Assembly (NCBI GenBank): GCA_026390835.1
Contig: JAPLFD010000006.1
Coordinates: 124,001 to 188,000, forward strand
Direction of reading: 5' to 3'
DNA from: Sphingobacteriales bacterium
GTDB taxonomy: Bacteria; Bacteroidota; Bacteroidia; Sphingobacteriales; Sphingobacteriaceae
Length of the DNA: 64,000 nt
A program made the position numbers and the translations under genes. Shown piece by piece: positions 41,101-48,069 of this stretch; positions within the stretch are counted from its first letter, which is position 1; each line of letters opens with the position of its first letter. The notes under the pieces were generated by a model that made no database searches, was not told where the DNA came from, and saw only the letters and a list, made by a program, of their open reading frames with translations.

Positions 41101-41118
41101 AGCATAACACCTTTTTAA
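38107..41118 (+). CDS. DUF2723/TMEM260-family membrane protein
   Basis: A 1,003-aa inner-membrane protein. About 12 hydrophobic segments fill the first 570 residues, beginning WVTFLIASITYILTLEPSTS and the family signature FWDCGEFIAAAYKLQVVHQP GAPLF, which resembles the acidic first-loop motif of GT-C glycosyltransferases. A large periplasmic part follows (LFTYGDNDTYPIWYAQEVEN region) and the last 150 residues are helical and TPR-like. The animal homologue TMEM260 is described as a protein O-mannosyltransferase; a lipid-linked-sugar-dependent protein glycosyltransferase role here is inference. Alone in its unit, flanked by a tRNA gene and a bidirectional terminator. Confidence 0.88.
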   Translation: MNYSKINNLAGWVTFLIASITYILTLEPSTSFWDCGEFIAAAYKLQVVHQPGAPLFLMVQKMFSLLAGGNTAKIAYFMNVGSALCSGLTILFLFWTITALAKKVVAKPNEELSNGQLISIIGSGLVGALAYTFSDSFWFSAVESEVYAMSSLCTAIVFWAILKWEAQANEPGADRWIIFIAYVMGLSIGVHLLNLLVIPAIALVYYFKRNVIATPKGTILALFTGILILGVIQYGVIQYLIKLAANFDLFFVNSLGLGFGSGVLVFTLLLIGAIVYGIRYSIRKNKAVLNLALLCFTFILLGYSSYAMLIIRAQANPSLNNSDPDNVFAMLSYLNREQYGDRPLAYGHYFDSKLIEVNEGATIYRKDATKYEELKEKRNEYVYDRNTLLPRMYSNDPSHVGFYKDWMQLGETGSPSFTDNLGFLFSYQTGFMYMRYFAWNFVGRQNDEQGHGNYLDGNWMTGIKAIDNLHIGGQDALSQGAKTQVAYNRFFALPFILGLIGIFWHFKRKEKDAGIVALLFFFTGMAIVLYLNQTPLQPRERDYAYTGSFYAFAIWIGLGVAAISEFLSKKLNPQNGAILATLIGLCMAPALMAKEGWNDHDRSSKTTPRDFAIDYLESCAPNAILFTYGDNDTYPIWYAQEVENIRPDVRVINLSLLGTDWYLRQLKDKINKAEPAPLSMPNEKFVQGVRDILYYQDIGLKEPVELKNLVEFLLSDADGDKVGYESGDKQNFLPTKNFKLSVNPQEVLASGTLPANLKDQITPALTWTYNKNHVTKDNLGLLDILAHNNWKRPIYFAITVPSENYAGLDKYLYKEGFAYRLLPLQASATPDKELINTSTMYTNMMTKFRWGNMKNASYLDTESNRMVLIIINNFNILAKQLLAEGKIDEAKKTLDKCREVVPERLFSMRSALQTYFTADLLYKIGETQKANALTSKVTDYLIDELGYLIAIEKDRPNAGRNDIQFGLSIINEVIRTTDSQGQKELSARIQKQLADLQSSITPF

Positions 41119-41131
41119 TCAAATTAATAAA

Positions 41132-41174
41132 GCATAAAAAAGGGGGTTTAGTAAATAAACCCCCTTTTTTATGC
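41132..41174. terminator. Bidirectional terminator between the DUF2723 gene and accA
   Basis: A perfect 19-bp stem (GCATAAAAAAGGGGGTTTA and its complement) with a 5-nt GTAAA loop. A and T runs inside the stem serve both strands. It lies between the convergent stops at 41118 and 41190. Confidence 0.92.
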
Positions 41175-41189
41175 CATTAAGCGTAGTGT

Positions 41190-42146
41190 TTATTCATTCA
41201 CCACGCCCATGCTGCAAAATTTCTCAATGCGTTGGTTCACCAACTCATCAATAGCTATTTTCTTAAGTTCAGTTAAATCTTTTATCACCTGCTCTTTAAT
41301 GGTTTGGGCCATTAGCTCCATGTTTCTGTGCGCACCGCCCAAGGGCTCCGGCACCACGCCATCAATTAATTTGTTAGCAAACATATCTTTGGAAGTCAGT
41401 TTCAAGCATTCTGCAGCTTTTTCTTTAAAATCCCAACTACGCCATAAAATAGACGAGCACGATTCTGGAGAAATTACCGAATACCAGGTATGTTCTAACA
41501 TGTATACTTTATCGCCAATACCTATGCCCAAGGCACCGCCCGATGCTCCTTCGCCAATAATAAAGCAAAGTATAGGCACTTTTAATACTGACATTTCTAA
41601 TAAATTTCTGGCAATAGCTTCGCCTTGGCCACGCTCTTCGGCCTCTAAGCCTGGGTAGGCGCCCATGGTATCTATAAATGAAATTACTGGCTTGTTAAAC
41701 TTCTCTGCCAATTTCATCAAACGCAAAGCTTTTCTATATCCCTCTGGGTTTGCCATACCGAAATTCCGATACTGGCGCTCTTTCGTATTTTTTCCTTTTT
41801 GATGACCAATAATCATTACCGTTTGTCCGCCAAGGGTGGCAAAACCACCAATAATAGCTTTATCGTCTTTTACGGTTCTATCGCCATGCATTTCAATAAA
41901 ATCATCGCAAATTTGCTCTATATAATCTAAGGTTTGTGGCCTATCTGGGTGACGAGAAAGCTGTACTTCTTGCCAACGGCTAAGATTCTGATACACTTCA
42001 TTTTTTGTTTTCTCGAGTTTAATTTCCAACTCTTTTACCTTATCAGACATATTCACTTTTGTCTTTTCGGCAATCTGTTTCACCTTTTCAATTTCCTGAT
42101 TTAAATCAGCAATTGGTTTTTCAAAATCAAAAGAAGTAGTATCCAT
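41190..42146 (-). CDS. accA: Acetyl-CoA carboxylase carboxyltransferase subunit alpha
   Basis: Alpha half of the carboxyltransferase that makes malonyl-CoA for fatty acid synthesis. 318 aa; N-terminal helical region ([20 protein letters not shown]), then [59 protein letters not shown] and [20 protein letters not shown]. accD is not in the window. Divergent from the SIMPL gene with a 122-nt spacer. Confidence 0.97.
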   Translation of the reverse strand: MDTTSFDFEKPIADLNQEIEKVKQIAEKTKVNMSDKVKELEIKLEKTKNEVYQNLSRWQEVQLSRHPDRPQTLDYIEQICDDFIEMHGDRTVKDDKAIIGGFATLGGQTVMIIGHQKGKNTKERQYRNFGMANPEGYRKALRLMKLAEKFNKPVISFIDTMGAYPGLEAEERGQGEAIARNLLEMSVLKVPILCFIIGEGASGGALGIGIGDKVYMLEHTWYSVISPESCSSILWRSWDFKEKAAECLKLTSKDMFANKLIDGVVPEPLGGAHRNMELMAQTIKEQVIKDLTELKKIAIDELVNQRIEKFCSMGVVNE

Positions 42147-42268
42147 GTTGCGCTCTTTTAGGCCACTAAATTAGGCATTTCTACTTCTAAATGAAAAATC
42201 GGATAAAATACCGCATTCAAACAATAAGCCATAAACACAAAGCGTTGTTTCAAAAACCTTCAAATACT

Positions 42269-42994
42269 ATGATGCAAAATCGCTTTCTAGCACCCGCAGC
42301 CATAATGGGCTCGGCTATCATTTTATCGGTAAGCATTTTTGCAGCCGCTTGGAAATCTTCGAAATCCGAAAATCAAACTATCAATGTAACAGGCTCTGCC
42401 AAAAAGAGTATTGTTTCTGATTTAGGGATTCTGAGGCTAAGCATCAATGTAGAAGAACCCGGCCAATTGGGGGTGTACCAAAGTCTAAAAACCCAGGTAC
42501 CTATAGTCATGAATTATTTAGCGAAGAAAGGTCTCAATAAAAGCAAAATGAGCGTGCAAGTAATGAATGTATTTCCCAATTATATCTATAGTGAAGCAGG
42601 TAGCCCCATAAGTGTGCGATCTTACGGAGGCACACAAACCATCGAGGTCCAATCATCCAATGTAAATCGAATCAGAGATGTTTCGCTAGATGCAGCCTCA
42701 CTCGTAGAAAGAGGATTAAGTGTTACCGTAAATGCCCCTGAATACTACTACACCAAACTTTCTGAAATTAAAATTGATATACAAGCAGATGCCGCCAAAG
42801 ATGCGATGATACGTGGCCGACGCATTGCCGAAGCCACCGGTAGAAACTTAGGTGTACTCACCAATGCTCGAATGGGTGTTTTGCAAATTACACCCGAAAA
42901 TTCCAATGTAACGTCGGACTATGGCGTAAATGATGTAAGTGCCATTAGAAAAGAAATAACAGCGGTAGTAAATGCCAATTTTTTAATCAATTAA
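42269..42994 (+). CDS. SIMPL (DUF541) domain protein
   Basis: Taken from the ATG at 42269 (242 aa, MMQNRFLAPAAIMGSAIILS), since this begins with an N-terminal membrane anchor or signal; a start at 42191 would put a 26-residue basic leader in front of it. The DUF541/SIMPL domain follows: NQTINVTGSAKKSIVSDLGI at its start, repeated QTIEVQSSNVNRIRDVSLDA, and AAKDAMIRGRRIAEATGRNL GVL. Family members are periplasmic or outer-membrane linked oligomers of unclear function. First of four same-strand genes with short gaps. Confidence 0.9.
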   Translation: MMQNRFLAPAAIMGSAIILSVSIFAAAWKSSKSENQTINVTGSAKKSIVSDLGILRLSINVEEPGQLGVYQSLKTQVPIVMNYLAKKGLNKSKMSVQVMNVFPNYIYSEAGSPISVRSYGGTQTIEVQSSNVNRIRDVSLDAASLVERGLSVTVNAPEYYYTKLSEIKIDIQADAAKDAMIRGRRIAEATGRNLGVLTNARMGVLQITPENSNVTSDYGVNDVSAIRKEITAVVNANFLIN

Positions 42995-42997
42995 GCT

Positions 42998-43618
42998 ATG
43001 TCTACTACTGGGCCCTATTCAGACGAGTATATAAACAGAATTTATCAAAGTTTATTCTGCGATAACTTGGCGCTTTATGAAAATAACAACAGCGATTACC
43101 CTTGGGATGCTCTTTTCGGTGAATCGAGTACTGCCTTGGGCGAATTATTAATCAACCCAAGCACAGATTCACGGATAACATTAATGGCCGCAAATGAACT
43201 TCGAAAACTTGAATTACAACCTGCGTCAAACCGGTTATTGGGAATTGTTTTAGAAGTAAACTTGCCTGAGGGCTTAGATACCCTAGCTGCCTACCGAAAC
43301 GGTGTAGCTACTTACATAAATTATACAGAAAAATCTATTTTTTGGGATACCAATACATCAGAATCGGAGAAATTAATTGCGGAGCTATTTAGACTTGGGG
43401 AAGATATTCAAACTAGACTTAGCCCCTGGAGACAAGAACGGTTAAGTGCTCCAAGTAAAGATGATCTACGCATTAGCTTCTTAACAGAACAGGGTCTTTA
43501 TTTTGGTCAAGGCCCAATTAATATGTTATTTAACGATAAGCTTGCACGTCCAACTTTGTTAGCCGCCACAACTCTCATGCAGTATTTGGTGGAAAAAGAA
43601 TTGGGCGAAGTACTATAA
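42998..43618 (+). CDS. Hypothetical cytoplasmic protein
   Basis: 206 aa, not recognised. It has no signal peptide or membrane segment; sequence is Leu- and Glu-rich with predicted helices at both ends and a middle part that looks like a mixed alpha/beta domain (NRLLGIVLEVNLPEGLDTLA, AAYRNGVATYINYTEKSIFW). Two Trp-containing motifs, DYPWDALFGES and SPWRQERL, are likely conserved features. It starts 3 nt after the SIMPL gene and ends 7 nt before the next, so it belongs to that unit. Real coding is supported by the tight spacing and uninterrupted frame. Confidence 0.75.
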   Translation: MSTTGPYSDEYINRIYQSLFCDNLALYENNNSDYPWDALFGESSTALGELLINPSTDSRITLMAANELRKLELQPASNRLLGIVLEVNLPEGLDTLAAYRNGVATYINYTEKSIFWDTNTSESEKLIAELFRLGEDIQTRLSPWRQERLSAPSKDDLRISFLTEQGLYFGQGPINMLFNDKLARPTLLAATTLMQYLVEKELGEVL

Positions 43619-43625
43619 TCTGATT

Positions 43626-44222
43626 ATGCCTTACATAAAATCTACGCTTAGCATTTTTTTTGCACTAGGTGCTTTAAATATGAATGCGCCACAAGTCCAA
43701 AACCTATTAGGTGTGCAGGGGCCTATTGTTTTCGAAAAAACAAGTTTTAACATATCGTGGAGTTCGCACCCTTCGCCTAACTACTATAAACACGAGTATT
43801 TAGCAAAAGGGCAAAAACCTAATCAATATAAAGAAATGTTTATGATTGAGTTTTTGGCCGATGAAAGCGCTTCTCCGAAAAATTTAGCGATGGATAAAAT
43901 AGCCAGGACCAATGAGCTTAAGAAAACTGACCCCTATGCTTTTGCAGAAAGCCTGAAAGAAGATAAAAACGGCAACGACGTGATAATTGATTTTATACTC
44001 AGTGATGCTAAGGACAAAAAGGTAAACATTGTAGAGTGGAATACCTATCGCTATATAAAAACTACCACCAAAGACGGTAAAAAAGGTTTACTACTTTTAG
44101 CCATAAGCCGTAGAGGATACGGAAAATCTATCCCTACATTTTTAAGTAGCATAAAATCGGGCAAGAACACAACAGTAGCTGCATTAGCCAAGTATAAAAT
44201 ACCTGAAATTACCTTACAATAG
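43626..44222 (+). CDS. Hypothetical secreted protein
   Basis: 198 aa, not recognised. MPYIKSTLSIFFALGALNMN looks like a Sec signal peptide. The mature part is polar and Lys-rich (KGQKPNQYKEMFMIEFLADE, DAKDKKVNIVEWNTYRYIKT), probably beta-rich, and contains no Cys. It has only short gaps to its neighbours (7 nt before, 58 nt after), which suggests a link to the SIMPL gene and the unknown gene before it. Confidence 0.75.
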   Translation: MPYIKSTLSIFFALGALNMNAPQVQNLLGVQGPIVFEKTSFNISWSSHPSPNYYKHEYLAKGQKPNQYKEMFMIEFLADESASPKNLAMDKIARTNELKKTDPYAFAESLKEDKNGNDVIIDFILSDAKDKKVNIVEWNTYRYIKTTTKDGKKGLLLLAISRRGYGKSIPTFLSSIKSGKNTTVAALAKYKIPEITLQ

Positions 44223-44280
44223 TCGACAATATTGGTTGTAAAATTTGTACCTTATGTGTGCAAATTAATCCTGCTTCAAA

Positions 44281-45375
44281 ATGTCTAATCACGCTATTCA
44301 AACAGAAATTGATGCTAGTTATTTATATCAAAAGTTAGCCGACAATGAATCGGATGAGCTTATTGCACACGTTTATGCACAAATGAGTGCTATCGAGAAA
44401 AGTCATGCGGAAGCATTTGCCCTCAAAGAAAATATCAACTTAGAAAGCATTTTTAAGCCCTCTTGGCGGGCCAAGACCTTAAATACCATTGGCAAAATTT
44501 TTGGCTACGATTATGTGTTAGGGGCACTTATGGATACCGAAAAAAGTATTTCCAATGCAGTTATTAATACCAAAAAAGAACATAAACTAGAAATTACAGG
44601 TACCGAAACCAATCACGTAAAAATATTACGCTCCATTGTTGAAAAAGACAGTAAACGAGCGGGTACCTATATTTCCAAATTCGAGAGTCGACACCGATCG
44701 GTAGGTGGCAATGCCATTCGGGCTGCCGTATTGGGTGGTAACGATGGCTTGGTATCTAACTTTAGTTTGGTTATGGGTATAGCTGGTGCCACAGCTGGTG
44801 GCTCGGGTGTACTAATTGCAGGTTTAGCGGGTATGTTAGCAGGAGCGTTATCCATGTCGCTCGGAGAGTGGATTTCGGTAAAGAGTTCGCAAGAACTTTA
44901 CGAAAATCAGATGGAGATTGAAATGGAGGAGCTAGAAACGCACCCCGAAGGTGAACGCCAAGAATTAGCCCTTATTTACATGACCAAGGGCATTGATGAA
45001 AAGCAGGCCCACGCAATGGCTACCGAAGTAATGAAAGATAAAACCCATGCGCACGAAATTTTAGTAAAAGAGGAATTGGGTATTAATGCAGAAGAACTTC
45101 AAGGATCGGCAACCGAAGCTGCGATATATTCGTTCTTACTGTTTACGATTGGTGCTATTATTCCAGTAATGCCATTTTTTTTTACTACCGGTTTTACGGC
45201 CATCGCTTTTAGTGTTGCAGGAAGTGCAGTAGGTTTATTTATAATTGGTGCTGCTATTACCTTGTTCACAGGTAAAAACGTATGGTATTCAGGCTTTAGG
45301 CAGGTTTTCTTTGGACTAGCCGCCGCTGCAATTACCTACGGCATTGGCCATGTGGTGGGTGTAGCCATTGGCTAA
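44281..45375 (+). CDS. Ferritin-like/VIT1 fusion (MbfA-like iron exporter)
   Basis: 364 aa in two parts. Residues 1 to about 135 form a rubrerythrin-type diiron domain: Glu9, the pair E39-K-S-H42 (ExxH), acidic residues near 85-87, and E109-T-N-H112 (second ExxH). Residues 143-364 are a VIT1/CCC1 membrane transporter: NAIRAAVLGGNDGLVSNFSL, MLAGALSMSLGEWISVKSSQ and four to five hydrophobic segments. The same fusion, MbfA, exports iron in Bradyrhizobium and Agrobacterium; iron or manganese efflux here is inference. It ends 4 nt past the stop of the convergent PAP2 gene. Confidence 0.9.
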   Translation: MSNHAIQTEIDASYLYQKLADNESDELIAHVYAQMSAIEKSHAEAFALKENINLESIFKPSWRAKTLNTIGKIFGYDYVLGALMDTEKSISNAVINTKKEHKLEITGTETNHVKILRSIVEKDSKRAGTYISKFESRHRSVGGNAIRAAVLGGNDGLVSNFSLVMGIAGATAGGSGVLIAGLAGMLAGALSMSLGEWISVKSSQELYENQMEIEMEELETHPEGERQELALIYMTKGIDEKQAHAMATEVMKDKTHAHEILVKEELGINAEELQGSATEAAIYSFLLFTIGAIIPVMPFFFTTGFTAIAFSVAGSAVGLFIIGAAITLFTGKNVWYSGFRQVFFGLAAAAITYGIGHVVGVAIG

Positions 45376-46364
45376 TTTTTTAATTTCTTATGCCTTCCTA
45401 CGGTTATTTTACCCGAAATATAGCCCAATGCTAAGGCTAGAGGATAATCTCCAGCCCAATGCACCTCGGTATTCATCATAGCAAAAGCTGTTAAACCCAT
45501 CAAAGAATAGCCAACAGGTTTTATCCAGCGTTTTTCGGGATAATTTAAACTGAGTACGGTTACCGTAGCCATCATAGTAGCCAAATGCCCCGACGGAAAG
45601 GCATCGTAATTTGGCGTATGTTTTTGGTACGAAGAAAAAGCTGGGAAGGGTGTCCATGTACCGCCAGGCCGGGTAGCCACAAAGGGGCTTTGTCTACCAA
45701 AAGATCTTTTCAGCACCTGCGTGGCAAGGCCCATCGAAATAAAGGTTTCAGTTAAATCACTAGCGGTTTGTAAAGACCGATAATCGTGATGAATTTTGCC
45801 ATATATAAATAAACCTCCGGCAATAAGCATAGTTGTGCCCCCCTCTCCCAATTGGTAAAAAGCTGTATTCAAATTTTTAGGAAGCTTAAGAATCTTCGTA
45901 CCGCCAACTTCTAGCAATACATTGTAACGGGTATCGGGATTTAAATGCAAATTGGCCCCCAAACGTTTGGCGCCATTTAATAAGGGTTGATCTTGCCACA
46001 CTAATAATCCGGTAGCTGCAGTAATAATTCCTAGATTCAACAAATTTTTTCGTTGAAAAGGAGTTTTAGCAATCTGGCCTAAATCATTCGGAATATTTTT
46101 AATAAAGCCCCATTTAACTGGCTTATCATAGGTAACAACTAGGGGTTTATTAGGGGTAGCCCATTGATTAATTTTAGCAGTACTCGTATCCGTTTGTGCA
46201 CAAATACTAGTACTGATAAACAATGAAATGCCTAAAAAATGTGCAACAAATAAGGTAGCAAATGATTTCTTTTTGATAGAACGCTCTGATAAATAATTAA
46301 AATTGAAGTTAACCAAAAAAAATAAAACTACTATAAAAACGAAAACTAGATAGGGTAATAGCAT
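45372..46364 (-). CDS. Membrane PAP2-family phosphatase
   Basis: 330 aa. The PAP2 signatures are readable: KRSFGRQSP (motif 1, with SP in place of RP), YDAFPSGHLATMMA (motif 2) and EVHWAGDYPLALALGY (motif 3, catalytic His). The N-terminus is odd: a hydrophobic stretch MLLPYLVFVFIVVLFFLVNF is followed about 20 residues later by a signal-like segment ending SICAQTDTS, so the true start may be internal and non-ATG. Substrate could be undecaprenyl pyrophosphate, phosphatidate or a lipid A phosphate. Divergent from the glycosylasparaginase gene. Confidence 0.82.
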   Translation of the reverse strand: MLLPYLVFVFIVVLFFLVNFNFNYLSERSIKKKSFATLFVAHFLGISLFISTSICAQTDTSTAKINQWATPNKPLVVTYDKPVKWGFIKNIPNDLGQIAKTPFQRKNLLNLGIITAATGLLVWQDQPLLNGAKRLGANLHLNPDTRYNVLLEVGGTKILKLPKNLNTAFYQLGEGGTTMLIAGGLFIYGKIHHDYRSLQTASDLTETFISMGLATQVLKRSFGRQSPFVATRPGGTWTPFPAFSSYQKHTPNYDAFPSGHLATMMATVTVLSLNYPEKRWIKPVGYSLMGLTAFAMMNTEVHWAGDYPLALALGYISGKITVGRHKKLKN

Positions 46365-46377
46365 TGATAAATTTCAT

Positions 46378-46385
46378 TATTTTTG
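46378..46385 (+). promoter_or_regulatory. Possible -7 box of the glycosylasparaginase operon
   Basis: TATTTTTG fits TAnnTTTG and lies 23 nt before the chosen ATG at 46409. No TTG at the right distance upstream. Confidence 0.3.
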
Positions 46386-46408
46386 ATCAAGCACATCCCT
46401 CCAAAAAA

Positions 46409-47407
46409 ATGAAAAATAGAAGAACCTTTTTAAAACTTTCGGCTTTAAGTACTGCCGCCATAGCTATTAAGCCATTGCAATCACTTGGTAAAACAAGTTT
46501 TATATACAATACAAAAACAAATAAGCCTATTGTGCTTTCTACCTGGCGTTTTGGGTTAGAGGCAAATGCTGCTGCTTGGGAAGTTTTAAAAACAGGTGGA
46601 AGGTCGTTAGACGCAGTGGAAGCCGGGGTACGAGTGCCCGAAGGAGACCCTGCTGAACGTAGCGTAGGCTACGGAGGCCGGCCCGACAGAGATGGAAGAG
46701 TAACACTTGATGCTTGCATCATGGACGAATTTTCGAACATTGGTTCGGTAGCATGTCTAGAATATATAAAACACCCCATCTCAGTTGCTAGGGCGGTAAT
46801 GGAAAAAACGCCACACGTAATGCTGGTTGGAGAAGGTGCCCTACAATTTGCCTTAGCCCAAGGCTTTCGGAAAGAGAATTTACTCGTAGAAGAATCTGAA
46901 AAAGAGTGGAAAGAATGGCTAAAAACTACCCAATACAAACCTCTTGCAAACATCGAAAACCACGATACCATTGGCATGGTGGCCATGGATGCCAACGGTA
47001 ATTTATCTGGAGCATGCACTACCAGCGGCATGGCTTTTAAAATGCATGGGCGTGTGGGCGATTCGCCCATTATTGGAGCCGGTTTATATGTTGACAATGA
47101 AGTAGGTGCTGCCACCGCTACTGGGCAGGGTGAAGAAGTTATCCGCACCGCGGGTTCTTATTTGGTGGTAGAATTGATGCGCCAAGGCAAAACGCCAGAA
47201 ACGGCTTGTAAAGAAGCCGTAGAACGCATTGTAAAACTACAACAGCGCAGAAACAAAAATTTAAAAGATATACAAATTGGGTTTATTGCACTCAACAAAC
47301 AAGGGCAATACGGTGCATATTGCCTGCAATCGGGCTTTAATTATGCGGTTTACGATACTCAAGGTGGCAACCGTTTACTAGATGCAGCCTATTATTTAAA
47401 AGGATGA
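46409..47407 (+). CDS. N4-(beta-N-acetylglucosaminyl)-L-asparaginase, Tat-exported
   Basis: Ntn-hydrolase that cleaves the GlcNAc-Asn bond of N-glycoproteins. 332 aa from the ATG at 46409, which gives MKNRRTFLKLSALSTAAIAI, a twin-arginine signal (RRTFLK). The autoproteolysis site is ENHD/TIGMVAMDANG with nucleophile Thr near residue 188; the beta chain continues with GACTTSGMAFKMHGRVGDSP IIGAGLYVDNEVGAATATGQ GEEVIR, as in Flavobacterium (Elizabethkingia) glycosylasparaginase. The stop overlaps the cutC start as ATGA, so translation is coupled. Confidence 0.93.
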   Translation: MKNRRTFLKLSALSTAAIAIKPLQSLGKTSFIYNTKTNKPIVLSTWRFGLEANAAAWEVLKTGGRSLDAVEAGVRVPEGDPAERSVGYGGRPDRDGRVTLDACIMDEFSNIGSVACLEYIKHPISVARAVMEKTPHVMLVGEGALQFALAQGFRKENLLVEESEKEWKEWLKTTQYKPLANIENHDTIGMVAMDANGNLSGACTTSGMAFKMHGRVGDSPIIGAGLYVDNEVGAATATGQGEEVIRTAGSYLVVELMRQGKTPETACKEAVERIVKLQQRRNKNLKDIQIGFIALNKQGQYGAYCLQSGFNYAVYDTQGGNRLLDAAYYLKG

Positions 47408-48069
47408 AAAAGCTAGAAATTGCTTGCTTCAATCTTTCATCTGCCAAAATAGCTGCCCAAGCAGGAGCCGATCGTATTGAATTTTGCGCCGACTACAGCT
47501 TGGGAGGAATTACACCAAGCAAAACCGATTTTAGTGAATTAAGAGCGTTCTATTCCGGACCTATTTATGTGATGATTAGACCTCGAGGTGGCAATTTTGT
47601 ATATACCGATACCGAACTTAGGCAGATGCAAGATGATATAACTGCCTTAGGTAAACTAGGTGCCGATGGTTTTGTTTTTGGCGCATTAACTGCTGATGGG
47701 CAGGTAGACTTGGTAGCAAATGCCCAATTGCTAGCCGCAACAGCCGGACTCACCTGCACCTTTCATCGGGCCTTTGATAGTTGTATAAACCAACATGAGG
47801 CATTAAGTCAGCTCGAAAGTTTGGGCTTTAACAATATTTTAAGCTCTGGAAGAATGAAAACAGCATTAGAAGGAATAGAAAACTTACGCTCGGCACAAAA
47901 AAATACAAAACTGAATATTATTGCTGGTGGAAGAATTCGATCGAATACGATTGGGACCCTAGTCAAACAATTCGATACCGAGTTTTACCATTCCTCTGGG
48001 ATCATAAGCGGAGATATTGCCGATTCAACAGAAATTACAGCACTCAAAAAAGCACTAGAACTATGTTAA
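47404..48069 (+). CDS. cutC: CutC family TIM-barrel protein
   Basis: 221 aa. KLEIACFNLSSAKIAAQAGA DRIEFCADYSLGGITPS, VMIRPRGGNFVYTDTELRQM and TFHRAFD, then IIAGGRIRSN, are the CutC signature set. The family was named for copper homeostasis in E. coli, but that role is disputed. Here it overlaps the glycosylasparaginase upstream by 4 nt and the beta-mannosidase downstream by 7 nt, so it more likely serves glycan or glycoprotein breakdown. No signal peptide, cytoplasmic. Confidence 0.92.
   Translation: MKKLEIACFNLSSAKIAAQAGADRIEFCADYSLGGITPSKTDFSELRAFYSGPIYVMIRPRGGNFVYTDTELRQMQDDITALGKLGADGFVFGALTADGQVDLVANAQLLAATAGLTCTFHRAFDSCINQHEALSQLESLGFNNILSSGRMKTALEGIENLRSAQKNTKLNIIAGGRIRSNTIGTLVKQFDTEFYHSSGIISGDIADSTEITALKKALELC

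Noticed and set aside
42191-42268. Upstream start for the SIMPL gene
   Set aside because: It gives a 26-residue basic leader before the hydrophobic segment, which does not fit an exported protein.
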